NCBI GenBank assembly: GCA_030827135.1
Contig: JAURFE010000002.1
Coordinates: 1 to 64,000, forward strand
Source of the DNA: Vicinamibacterales bacterium
GTDB lineage: Bacteria > Acidobacteriota > Vicinamibacteria > Vicinamibacterales > SCN-69-37
Reading direction: 5' to 3'
DNA length: 64,000 bases
The number at the start of each line of letters is the position of its first letter. Positions within the stretch are counted from its first letter, which is position 1. Position numbers and translations under genes: made by a program. Below are positions 34,441-42,142 of this stretch, in pieces. The notes beneath the pieces were generated by a model. The model did not search any database, was not told the DNA's origin, and worked only from the letters and a program-made list of their open reading frames with translations.

Positions 34441-35248
34441 CATTTTCGTCCGCCGGTTCGACGCGACTGACCGCGTGCTGCACGGCTTCTTGATGCTGAG
34501 TTTTCTCGGGCTGGCCGCCACGGGTCTGCCGCTGGTCTTCAGTGACGAGACCTGGGCCCGGACGCTGGTGCGTCTGTTTGGCACGTTTGAAGTGGCCGGC
34601 TGGCTGCATCACGTGTGCGCGACGATCCTCATCGTGGTCTTCATCGTCCACCTCTACCGGCTGGGACGACGGGTGTTCGTCGGCAAGGAATACGGCGTGT
34701 TGTGGGGGCCGACGTCGATGGTCCCGCGTCCGCGTGACCTGACCGATTTGATCGGCCACATGAAGTGGTTTGTGGGCCGCGGCCCGCGCCCGGAGTTTGA
34801 TCGGTACACCTACTGGGAGAAGTTCGACTACTGGGCGGTGTTCTGGGGCATGGGCGTCATCGGCGCGTCGGGGTTGCTGCTCTGGTTTCCGATGGTGTTC
34901 TCGCAGTTCATGCCGGGCTGGGTCTTCAACGTGGCGCTGCTGATCCATGGCGAGGAGGCCCTGCTGGCTGTCGGCTTCATCTTCACGATGCACTTTTTCA
35001 ACGGCCACCTGCGGCCCGAGAAATTCCCGATGGACACGGTCATCTTCACCGGCCGCGTCTCCGAAGAGGAGCTCCGCCATGAACGCCCGGCGGAATACGC
35101 CCGCCTGAGGGCGCAGGGGGCGCTGGGCGCGCTCCGGACTGCGGCGGCGCCTGGGTGGCTGCTGCGCCTGGGCCGCGTCATTGGCACCACGGCCGTGACA
35201 ATCGGTCTCCTGCTCGTTGCCCTGATTCTGTATGCTGTACTGACCTGA
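34433..35248 (+). CDS. Membrane cytochrome b subunit (FdnI/HyaC-like)
   Basis: A 271-residue protein with about five hydrophobic segments. Paired His lie in RFDATDRVLHGFLMLSF and HHVCATILIVVFIVHLYRL, and further His in LLIHGEEALLAVGFIFTMHFFNGHLRPEKFP, as expected for di-heme cytochrome b of formate dehydrogenase gamma or hydrogenase type. An extra C-terminal helix (VIGTTAVTIGLLLVALILYAV) is present. It starts inside the end of the 11-heme gene and is followed by the NapC-like gene 2 bp later. It probably exchanges electrons between quinones and the adjacent c-type hemes. Confidence 0.87.
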   Translation: MSDIFVRRFDATDRVLHGFLMLSFLGLAATGLPLVFSDETWARTLVRLFGTFEVAGWLHHVCATILIVVFIVHLYRLGRRVFVGKEYGVLWGPTSMVPRPRDLTDLIGHMKWFVGRGPRPEFDRYTYWEKFDYWAVFWGMGVIGASGLLLWFPMVFSQFMPGWVFNVALLIHGEEALLAVGFIFTMHFFNGHLRPEKFPMDTVIFTGRVSEEELRHERPAEYARLRAQGALGALRTAAAPGWLLRLGRVIGTTAVTIGLLLVALILYAVLT

Positions 35249-35250
35249 CG

Positions 35251-36612
35251 ATGTCTCGATTCCCTTATCTCCGTCATCCTATTTCCTTCTCAGGCGCCGT
35301 GATTGCCGTGCTCAGCGCGGCGCTGTTCATCGTCTTCTTCGTCGCCGAGTCGATGGGCATGCACACCAATCCCTATATGGGCATGGTGTTCTTCATCCTG
35401 CTGCCGACGATGTTCATCGCGGGGCTGCTGCTCATCCCCCTCGGGGTGTGGCGCCAGCGGCGACGGGCGGCCGCCGGCAAGGGCGAGCTGCTGTGGCCAA
35501 CGATCAACCTCAACACGTCGCGGCACCGGCAGGTGGTGGGCACCGTGATGGTGTTGACCGTGATGAACGTCATCATCGTGTCGCTGGCGGCGTACTCCGG
35601 CCTGCACTACATGGACTCCACGGCGTTTTGCGGCACGGTCTGTCACGAGGTCATGGAACCGCAGCACACGGCGTTTCAGGCAAGCGCCCACGCGCGTGTC
35701 GGCTGCGTGCAGTGCCACATCGGCCCCGGCGCCTCGTGGTTCGTGCAGTCGAAGTTGTCGGGCACGCGGCAGATCTTTGCCGTCAACCTGAACACCTTCC
35801 CGCGACCGATTCCGTCGCCGGTGCACAACCTGCGCCCCGCGCGAGAGACGTGTGAACAGTGTCACTGGCCGGAAAAATTCCATGGCGACAAGGTCGTCAC
35901 GCGCCGCGAGTACGGGGATGACGAGGCGAACACCCCGACCGAAACGGTGTTACAGCTGCATGTGGGCGGCGGGGCGGATGAACTGCGCCGGGCGACCGGC
36001 ATCCACTGGCACACCAGTGCGGCGCACACGATCGAGTACATCGCCACGGATGCCAAACGCGAACACATTCCCTGGGTGCGCGTGACCGAGAAGGACGGCA
36101 CCGTGCGCGAATACGTCGCGGAGGGGACGCCGGAGGAAGAACTGGCCAAAGGTGAGCGCCGGCAGATGGATTGTGTGGACTGCCACAACCGGACGGGCCA
36201 TCCCTTTGCCACGACGCCCCAGCGCGCGGTGGATCGCGCACTGGCCGCCGGCGAGTTGCCGGGCGACCTGCCGTTTGCCCGCGCCCAGAGTGTCGCTGCG
36301 CTCGCCGGGACCTACGATTCGAAGGCGGCCGCGCTCGACGCGATCGCCGCGAGCCTGCGCAGCTACTACCGCACGGAACAGTCAGCCGCGTACATGGGTC
36401 GGCGCCCCGACGTGGAACGGGTGGTTGCGGCGACGCAGGAACTCTACCGCCGCAACGTCTTTACGACCATGAAGGTGGGTTTCGGCACCTACACCGACAA
36501 CCTCGGGCACATGGACTTCCCTGGGTGTTTCCGGTGCCACGACGACAATCACAAGACCAAGGACGGCAGGGTCATCAGCCAGTCCTGTGACCTCTGCCAC
36601 ACGATTCGCTAA
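35251..36612 (+). CDS. NapC/NirT-like membrane-anchored multiheme cytochrome c
   Basis: A 453-residue protein with two N-terminal membrane helices (VIAVLSAALFIVFFV; VFFILLPTMFIAGLLLIPLGV) and a third (VVGTVMVLTVMNVIIVSLAAY). Heme motifs then follow: CGTVCH (a CX3CH variant), CVQCH, CEQCH, CVDCH, CFRCH and CDLCH. The first three, with HEVMEPQHTAFQASAHARVGC and the following SWFVQSKLSG, match the NapC/NirT/NrfH quinol dehydrogenase domain. The C-terminal half with three more hemes is an extension. It is the last gene of the cytochrome operon, and a terminator follows. Confidence 0.9.
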   Translation: MSRFPYLRHPISFSGAVIAVLSAALFIVFFVAESMGMHTNPYMGMVFFILLPTMFIAGLLLIPLGVWRQRRRAAAGKGELLWPTINLNTSRHRQVVGTVMVLTVMNVIIVSLAAYSGLHYMDSTAFCGTVCHEVMEPQHTAFQASAHARVGCVQCHIGPGASWFVQSKLSGTRQIFAVNLNTFPRPIPSPVHNLRPARETCEQCHWPEKFHGDKVVTRREYGDDEANTPTETVLQLHVGGGADELRRATGIHWHTSAAHTIEYIATDAKREHIPWVRVTEKDGTVREYVAEGTPEEELAKGERRQMDCVDCHNRTGHPFATTPQRAVDRALAAGELPGDLPFARAQSVAALAGTYDSKAAALDAIAASLRSYYRTEQSAAYMGRRPDVERVVAATQELYRRNVFTTMKVGFGTYTDNLGHMDFPGCFRCHDDNHKTKDGRVISQSCDLCHTIR

Positions 36613-36629
36613 TTAGGCAATGGGGCAGT

Positions 36630-36663
36630 GAGGCAATGGAATTGCCTCATTGCCTCATTTTTT
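36630..36663. terminator. Terminator-like hairpin between convergent cytochrome genes (family D)
   Basis: GAGGCAAT-GGA-ATTGCCTC forms an 8-bp stem with a 3-nt loop, then ATTGCCTCATTTTTT gives a T-run for the plus-strand operon. It is built from the same GGCAATGA unit as the long inverted repeat at 56752-56907. Confidence 0.75.
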
Positions 36664-37023
36664 AATCGACGCGAGATAGGCGACCAGCGAATCCAGATCC
36701 GCGTCGGCCAGCTTGTAGGCCTTCATCTTGATCTTCGGCTTGGTGGCCAGCTTGGCTTCCATCTTCGCCGGCTCCAGAATCCACATCTTGATGTCAGCTG
36801 CGGACAGCTTGGCGCCCACGCCGTCGAGCGTTGACAGCTTGGCCCCCTTGCCGGCGATCATGTGGCAGGCGCTGCACTTCTGAGCGTCATACACCTTCTT
36901 GCCGGCCTCGATCTTGGCTGCATCCTGCGGGACGGGCGTCGGAACCGCCGAACGATCCGCCGCTGCGACTACCAGTCCGGACACTAAGAAAAGACCTGCT
37001 ACCGTAGCGATTCTTGCGTTCAT
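36655..37023 (-). CDS. Small exported monoheme cytochrome c
   Basis: A 122-residue protein with a signal peptide (MNARIATVAGLFLVSGLVVAAA) and one heme site KCSACHMIAGKGAKLSTLDGVG (Cys 50-His 54). Several Met near the C-terminus (KIKMKAYKL) can supply the axial ligand. The ATG at 37023 has AGAGAGG about 10 nt upstream. It is convergent with the multiheme operon and could be a soluble electron carrier for it, but that is inference. Confidence 0.88.
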   Translation of the reverse strand: MNARIATVAGLFLVSGLVVAAADRSAVPTPVPQDAAKIEAGKKVYDAQKCSACHMIAGKGAKLSTLDGVGAKLSAADIKMWILEPAKMEAKLATKPKIKMKAYKLADADLDSLVAYLASIKK

Positions 37024-37178
37024 GAACACACACCTCTCTGCTTCTGAATGTAGCAGAAGCCGTGCCAGCGGCGCGGCCTCCGGCCGGGCCGGGTTCATGG
37101 TTCATGGTTCATCGGTTCAGGGTTCTGCCTGGGGCAATCGGGTAAACTTTTGGGACAGATTGGGCAGTATTCCCCACT
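37024..37178. other. Gap with GGTTCATGG repeat upstream of blaI
   Basis: A 155-bp divergent gap. GGTTCATGGTTCATGG-type repeats occupy 37088-37121. No operator with convincing symmetry was found near the BlaI-like gene, and no clear promoter is visible. Confidence 0.6.
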
Positions 37179-37592
37179 ATGAGTCCCATGATGACTTCTT
37201 CGTCGGTTCTCGGCCCCCTCGAATGGCGTGTGCTTGATGCGCTGTGGCGACGGGAGGCGCCAGGCACCGTACGCGACCTGCAGCCGGATTTTCCGGAGAT
37301 CGCGTACACCACCCTCATGACCACCCTCGACCGGCTGTACCGGAAGGACATTCTGGCCCGCACCAAGGCCGGCCGGGCGTTTGTCTACGCGCCGCGGCAG
37401 AGCCGCGCCGCTTTTGACTCCCATCGCGCCACGCGGGCCCTGCTGACGGCCGTCGAGCGGGGCGGCGGCGCCCGTCCGGTGCTCTCATGTTTTGTCGACG
37501 CCATCGGCAACCACGACGAGGCGCTGTTGACGGAGCTCGAATCGCTGGTACGCGCACGCCGCGCCGAACGCGAGACAAAACCCCAGTCCTGA
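37179..37592 (+). CDS. BlaI/MecI family transcriptional repressor
   Basis: A 137-residue winged-helix protein: VLGPLEWRVLDALWRREAPGTVRDLQ, then AYTTLMTTLDRLYRKDILARTKAGRAFVYAP, the DNA-binding wing typical of BlaI/MecI. A C-terminal helical dimerisation region follows (FVDAIGNHDEALLTELESLVRARR). In the known system, signal-activated M56 peptidase leads to cleavage of the repressor. Its stop overlaps the M56 gene start (TGATG), so the pair is coupled. The targets are probably this operon and others. Confidence 0.93.
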   Translation: MSPMMTSSSVLGPLEWRVLDALWRREAPGTVRDLQPDFPEIAYTTLMTTLDRLYRKDILARTKAGRAFVYAPRQSRAAFDSHRATRALLTAVERGGGARPVLSCFVDAIGNHDEALLTELESLVRARRAERETKPQS

Positions 37593-38536
37593 TGAACGTG
37601 CTCCTCCGGTGCGTCGTGCTGGCCCTGGCCGCCTTCGGCATCACGTTTGTGGTGGCGTCGATGGTCACGGCTGCACGCTGGGCGTTCCGGCGTCCCACCG
37701 GACCTGCGGCCTGGCGGGCTGACAGCCTCCTGCGCCTCCGGCTTCAGCCGGCCCTCTGGGCGCTGGGGATACTGGTCTTTTCCGCCGTCGGGCTCTATCG
37801 GTTTGAATCACGGGACGGCGACGAACTGCTCGGGGGGATTTTCTGGCTCCTGGGAGCGTCCGGCGCGGCCCTGCTCCTCGTCGGTGTCGGCCGCGTGGCG
37901 CTCATGCAGTGGCGCACGGCGCGCCTGACCCGGGCGTGGATGGCCGACGCCACGCCCCTCGCCCTCTCCGGCCTTTCCATCCCGGCCTACGCCATCACCA
38001 CCGGCTATCCGGTGGTCGCCGTCACCGGCGTTCTGCGCCCGAGGCTGGTCATTGACCGTCTTGTGTTGCGTGTGTGCACGGCGCCGGAACTGGACGCGAT
38101 TCTGGCGCACGAACGGGGCCACGTCCGGCGCCGCGACAACCTGCGCCGCCTCGCGTTTGCCACCGTGCCCGGGTCGTGGGGCGCGCCAGGACTCGCGCGC
38201 GCCTGGCGGGACGCCACCGAAGAGGCCGCGGACGACCTCGCGGCGACCGGCGCGGACGATGCGCGTTTCCATCTGGCGACCGCGCTGCTCCGCGTCTCTC
38301 GCCTCGCGCCGCCACAGGATGGACGCGCCTGGCAGGCGCAGTTGCCTGCGAGCGCCCTCTATCGGGGTGACTCCATCGAACATCGGGTCCGTCGCCTCGT
38401 GGACGGCCCTGAGGCCGGGCATCACCGCGGCCGATCCTGGGCGGGCGCCCTCGGTCTGATGCTCCTGACCGCCGCATTCGTCCTGCAGCACGAGATTCAC
38501 GACGCCATGGAAGTGGTTGTCGCCGTCCTCCCATAG
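37592..38536 (+). CDS. M56-family (BlaR1-like) membrane metallopeptidase without sensor domain
   Basis: A 314-residue protein with N-terminal helices (VVLALAAFGITFVVASMV; LWALGILVFSAVGLY; IFWLLGASGAALLLVGVG) and the zinc motif AILAHERGHVRRRDN (HExxH, residues about 173-177). ATEEAADDLAATGA, 40 residues on, supplies the third ligand. One C-terminal helix (GALGLMLLTAAFVLQ) is present, and the penicillin-binding sensor domain of BlaR1 is absent. The signal sensed is unknown; the following TonB receptor may be functionally linked. Confidence 0.9.
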   Translation: MNVLLRCVVLALAAFGITFVVASMVTAARWAFRRPTGPAAWRADSLLRLRLQPALWALGILVFSAVGLYRFESRDGDELLGGIFWLLGASGAALLLVGVGRVALMQWRTARLTRAWMADATPLALSGLSIPAYAITTGYPVVAVTGVLRPRLVIDRLVLRVCTAPELDAILAHERGHVRRRDNLRRLAFATVPGSWGAPGLARAWRDATEEAADDLAATGADDARFHLATALLRVSRLAPPQDGRAWQAQLPASALYRGDSIEHRVRRLVDGPEAGHHRGRSWAGALGLMLLTAAFVLQHEIHDAMEVVVAVLP

Positions 38537-38543
38537 CCGCCAG

Positions 38544-40742
38544 ATGCGCGCCGTATTCACCCTGCTGCTGATCGCCCTCTGTGCGGCAACCCCCGCGTGG
38601 GCGTCCGCCGACTTCCGTGGACGACTCATCCACAAACAGGACGGACGGCCCATCGCCGGCGCCGAGGTCCTCATCGTCGGTCTCACCGGCTCCGTGAAGA
38701 CCGATGCCGACGGCCGGTTCTCGTGGAATCCGCCCCCGGCCACGCCCTTCGAAGTGCTCGTGGTGCTGCCGGGCGGACGCGTCACCCGGCCGACGAGAGT
38801 GGCCACACACGACTGGTCGGCGGTACTGACCATCGAAATCGAATCGGTCCTCAATGAGGAAGTCACCGTCACCGCCGGTGTGGCGCCGAGCATCGACGCG
38901 GCCGCTGGCGCGGGAATGACGATGCTGACCGCTCGGGACATTGCGTTGCGCCTGCCCAGCAATCTGAATCAGGCGCTGGAGAACGTGCCCGGTGTCAGTC
39001 AGGTGTCGGAAGGTCAGGCGGCGGTGCCGGCCGTGCGCGGCCTGGCGCGGGGACGCACCCTGATTCTGATCGACGGCGCGCGTGTGACGTCGGAGCGACG
39101 TGTGGGTCCGAGCGCGACGTTCCTCGATCCCTTCTCGGTGGACCACATCGACATTGCCCGGGGGCCGGGGTCGGTGGCGTACGGGTCGGACGCGTTTGGC
39201 GGGGTGATCTCGGTGCGGACGAGGCGGCCGGCCATGAACTCCGGATGGACCGGCCGCGCCACCGCATCCTTTGGCGCCGGCATGCCGGAGCGTCGTGGCG
39301 GCGTGGAACTGGGGAAGGGGTACGGCACCGGCGCCGTGCTACTGCAGGCGCACGCGCGGACGGCCGACGACTACACGGGCCCCGACGCGGTGGTCGGGAA
39401 CTCAGGGTGGTCCGATCGCGGCCTCCTGGCGCGTGTGGACCAGCAAGTCGGCGGCGGCGTGTTGTCGGCCTCGTGGCAGAGCGACTTTGGCCGCGACATC
39501 GAGCGGCCCCGCAACAACTCCGGCGCCACGCGGTTTTATTACCCCTTCGAGGACTCCCATCGCGCGACCGTGACGTTCGAACGCGGCCGCTGGGGCGCGT
39601 TTGATCAGGTCCGGCTGCAGGGATTTGTGGGACGTTTTGCGCAGCGTACTGATCAGGATCGAGTGCCGACTGCCACGGTCACGCGCCGCATCGACCGCAG
39701 CGAGGTGGCGGCCAACGACTTCTCGATGCGCGCCAGCGCCGAGAAATCGACGGCGCGGATGCGTCTGGAATTCGGCTCCGAGGTGAGCGGCCGGTTCGGC
39801 CTTGAGGCCGAAGACAGCACGATCACGTTCACGCCGACCGGCGTGCAGTCGTCGGTGACGACGACCATCTCCACGGCATCGGCCCGACGCGTCGATACCG
39901 GGCTGTTTGTGCAGGCGGAAACCCCCCTGGCCCCGCACGTCCTCGCCGCCGCCGGTGCGCGGCTTGATGCAGTGCGGACGACGAACCGTGCAGGCTACTT
40001 CGGGGATCGATCAATCGCGCAGCAGGCGATCGCGGGATTCGGATCTCTGGTGGTCGGACCGTTCCGCGGACTGACGGTGACGGGGATGGTGTCGCGCGGT
40101 TTCCGTGATCCGACCATTTCCGATCGGTTCTATCGGGGGCCCACGGGCCGCGGCTACATCACCGGCAACCCGGACCTGCGCCCTGAAACCAGTCTGCAAC
40201 TTGACCTGGGGGCCCGCTACGCCACCGGACGCGTGCGTCTCGCCGTCTACGGCTACCACTACCGCCTCACCGACCTCATCGAGCGCTACGCGGCGTCCAC
40301 GGACCTGTTCTTCTTCCGCAATCGCGGGCGCGCGGACATCACCGGCGTGGAACTGGAAGCCCAGGCGGAGATCGGGGGCGGGGTCTCACTCGACGTGTCC
40401 AGCCAGGTGGCGAGAGGCAAGGCGGTGCCGGAAGACACGTGGCTCGACGACCTGTCCCCCGACGTGGTGATGGCCACCCTGCGCAAGCGGATCCGTGACG
40501 ATGCCTCCGCCCACATCAGGGTCGCTGCGTATCGCGCCGATTCGCGTCCGGGTCCCAGTGAAATCGCGTCCCCTGGCTACCGTCTGGTGGACGCGGGTGC
40601 GAACTGGTGGCTCACGCCGCACCTTGAGCTTCGCGTCATCGGACGGAACCTGCTCAACGAAGCCTACTTCGCCAGCCCCGATCCGCGCTGGGTCTTCGCG
40701 CCCGGCCGTCGCGGCAGCATCACCGCTGTCGTTCAATTCTGA
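38544..40742 (+). CDS. TonB-dependent receptor
   Basis: A 732-residue outer-membrane receptor: signal peptide MRAVFTLLLIALCAATPAWA, a short carboxypeptidase-regulatory-like domain (FRGRLIHKQDGRPIAGAEVLIVG), a plug (ALENVPGVSQVSEGQAAVPAVRGLARGRTLILIDGARV ... IDIARGPGSVAYGSDAFGGVI; quoted in part), and a barrel ending GRRGSITAVVQF with a terminal Phe. The plug is of the FepA/BtuB type, unlike the Oar-like receptor at 19.3 kb, suggesting a metal-chelate or cofactor ligand. It starts 7 bp after the M56 gene. Confidence 0.93.
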   Translation: MRAVFTLLLIALCAATPAWASADFRGRLIHKQDGRPIAGAEVLIVGLTGSVKTDADGRFSWNPPPATPFEVLVVLPGGRVTRPTRVATHDWSAVLTIEIESVLNEEVTVTAGVAPSIDAAAGAGMTMLTARDIALRLPSNLNQALENVPGVSQVSEGQAAVPAVRGLARGRTLILIDGARVTSERRVGPSATFLDPFSVDHIDIARGPGSVAYGSDAFGGVISVRTRRPAMNSGWTGRATASFGAGMPERRGGVELGKGYGTGAVLLQAHARTADDYTGPDAVVGNSGWSDRGLLARVDQQVGGGVLSASWQSDFGRDIERPRNNSGATRFYYPFEDSHRATVTFERGRWGAFDQVRLQGFVGRFAQRTDQDRVPTATVTRRIDRSEVAANDFSMRASAEKSTARMRLEFGSEVSGRFGLEAEDSTITFTPTGVQSSVTTTISTASARRVDTGLFVQAETPLAPHVLAAAGARLDAVRTTNRAGYFGDRSIAQQAIAGFGSLVVGPFRGLTVTGMVSRGFRDPTISDRFYRGPTGRGYITGNPDLRPETSLQLDLGARYATGRVRLAVYGYHYRLTDLIERYAASTDLFFFRNRGRADITGVELEAQAEIGGGVSLDVSSQVARGKAVPEDTWLDDLSPDVVMATLRKRIRDDASAHIRVAAYRADSRPGPSEIASPGYRLVDAGANWWLTPHLELRVIGRNLLNEAYFASPDPRWVFAPGRRGSITAVVQF

Positions 40743-40882
40743 TTGGGCCTGTTCTGCCTCAAAGCGCTGGCGGCCTCGGCGCCCCTGCCCGTCCTGAACA
40801 CCCAACATCGCGTCATCGGCACCGACACCTGCCACTATCTGACGCCGGCCAGCCGCGCCGATCATGAACCAGTCGAGTCATA
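40743..40882. other. Gap without a recognised element
   Basis: 140 bp between the TonB receptor and the NamZ-like gene. I see no hairpin of the repeat families, no promoter and no coding sequence. Confidence 0.5.
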
Positions 40883-42058
40883 ATGACCGACGGCATGCCC
40901 GTCGTTCTCGGCTCCGACATCCTCGCTGACCGCGCCCTGCTCAGGGGCCGCACGATCGGCATTGTCTGCAACCCCGCTTCCATCGACGCACAGTTTCGGC
41001 ACGTGATCGACCGGTTGACCGACGCCGGCGTACACGTCGGCGCGATCTTCGGTCCGCAGCATGGATTCCGATCCGATCTGCAGGAAAACATGATCGAGTC
41101 GCCGCACGGCGAGGATGCGCTGCGCGGCGTGCGCGTGTATTCCCTCTACAGCGAAACGCGGACCCCCACGCCGGAGATGCTGCGTGGGCTCGACGCGCTG
41201 GTTATCGACCTGCAGGACGTCGGCACACGCATCTACACCTACATCTACACGATGGCGAACTGCCTGACGGCTGCTGCGGCGCAGCACCTGCCGGTGGTCG
41301 TCTGCGACCGGCCAAATCCAATCGGCGGGCATCTGGTTGAAGGGCCGATGTTGTTCGAGGGCTTTACGTCGTTTGTCGGCCAGTACCCCATCCCGATGCG
41401 TCATGGGATGACGATTGGCGAACTTGCGCGGATGTTCAACGAACACTTCGGCATCGGCGCGAAGCTGGAAGTGGTCGCGATGCAGGGGTGGACGCGCGCG
41501 CAGTGGTGGGACGAGACGGGCATCCCGTGGGTGCTGCCGTCGCCAAACATTCCGACGTTCGAGAGCGCCATCGTGTATCCGGGCGCGGTGTTGTTCGAGG
41601 GGACCAATGTCTCGGAGGGCCGCGGCACCACGAAGCCGTTTGAGCTGTGTGGCGCACCGTGGGTGACGTCACCCGAGCGCTTCGCCGCCGACCTCAACGC
41701 GCGCCAGCTGCCGGGTGTGGTGTTCCGGCCGCACGCGTTCGAGCCGGTCTTCCACAAACACGCGGGTACGCTGTGCGGTGGCTGCCAAATCCACGTCACC
41801 AATCGCGAAACCTTTCGCGCGGTCGAAACCGGTGTCGCACTCATCGAAGCATTCCGTGCAACCGCACCTGGTCAGTTCGCCTGGCGCGAACCGCCGTACG
41901 AATACGAATACACGATTCCGCCGATCGACATCCTCTACGGATCAGCCGCGCTGCGCGAAGGGCTCGAGGGGGGTGCACACACGGACACCCTCGCACGCAC
42001 GTGGCCCGGGGACTGTGCGGGCTTCCTGGCTTCGCGCGAGGGGTTTTTGCTGTACTGA
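40883..42058 (+). CDS. DUF1343/NamZ-like exo-beta-N-acetylmuramidase
   Basis: A 391-residue protein of the DUF1343 family, whose characterised member NamZ removes terminal MurNAc from peptidoglycan fragments. Family signatures are GIVCNPASID, AIFGPQHGFRSDLQENM, VYSLYSETRTPTPEML, LVIDLQDVGTRIYTYIYTM, VVCDRPNPIGG, MRHGMTIGELARMF, VLPSPNIPTFESAIVYPG and FEGTNVSEGRGTTKPFE. No signal peptide is seen from the ATG at 40883, so it may act in the cytoplasm on recycled muropeptides. Its place behind a BlaI-M56-TonB trio suggests a link to cell-wall sensing (inference). Confidence 0.9.
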   Translation: MTDGMPVVLGSDILADRALLRGRTIGIVCNPASIDAQFRHVIDRLTDAGVHVGAIFGPQHGFRSDLQENMIESPHGEDALRGVRVYSLYSETRTPTPEMLRGLDALVIDLQDVGTRIYTYIYTMANCLTAAAAQHLPVVVCDRPNPIGGHLVEGPMLFEGFTSFVGQYPIPMRHGMTIGELARMFNEHFGIGAKLEVVAMQGWTRAQWWDETGIPWVLPSPNIPTFESAIVYPGAVLFEGTNVSEGRGTTKPFELCGAPWVTSPERFAADLNARQLPGVVFRPHAFEPVFHKHAGTLCGGCQIHVTNRETFRAVETGVALIEAFRATAPGQFAWREPPYEYEYTIPPIDILYGSAALREGLEGGAHTDTLARTWPGDCAGFLASREGFLLY

Positions 42059-42072
42059 ACCCGCTGGCTCTC

Positions 42073-42142
42073 GCAGGGCGCGCTACAGCCCAGCGCGCCC
42101 TACGTACCCGCGGCGCGCTGCAGCCCAGCGCGCCCTACTGCG
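42073..42142. repeat. Two family B hairpins between convergent genes
   Basis: GGGCGCGCT-ACAGCCC-AGCGCGCCC and, 37 bp on, GGCGCGCTGCAGCCCAGCGCGCC, separated by CTACGTACCCGC. The second overlaps the end of the BNR gene. Confidence 0.85.
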
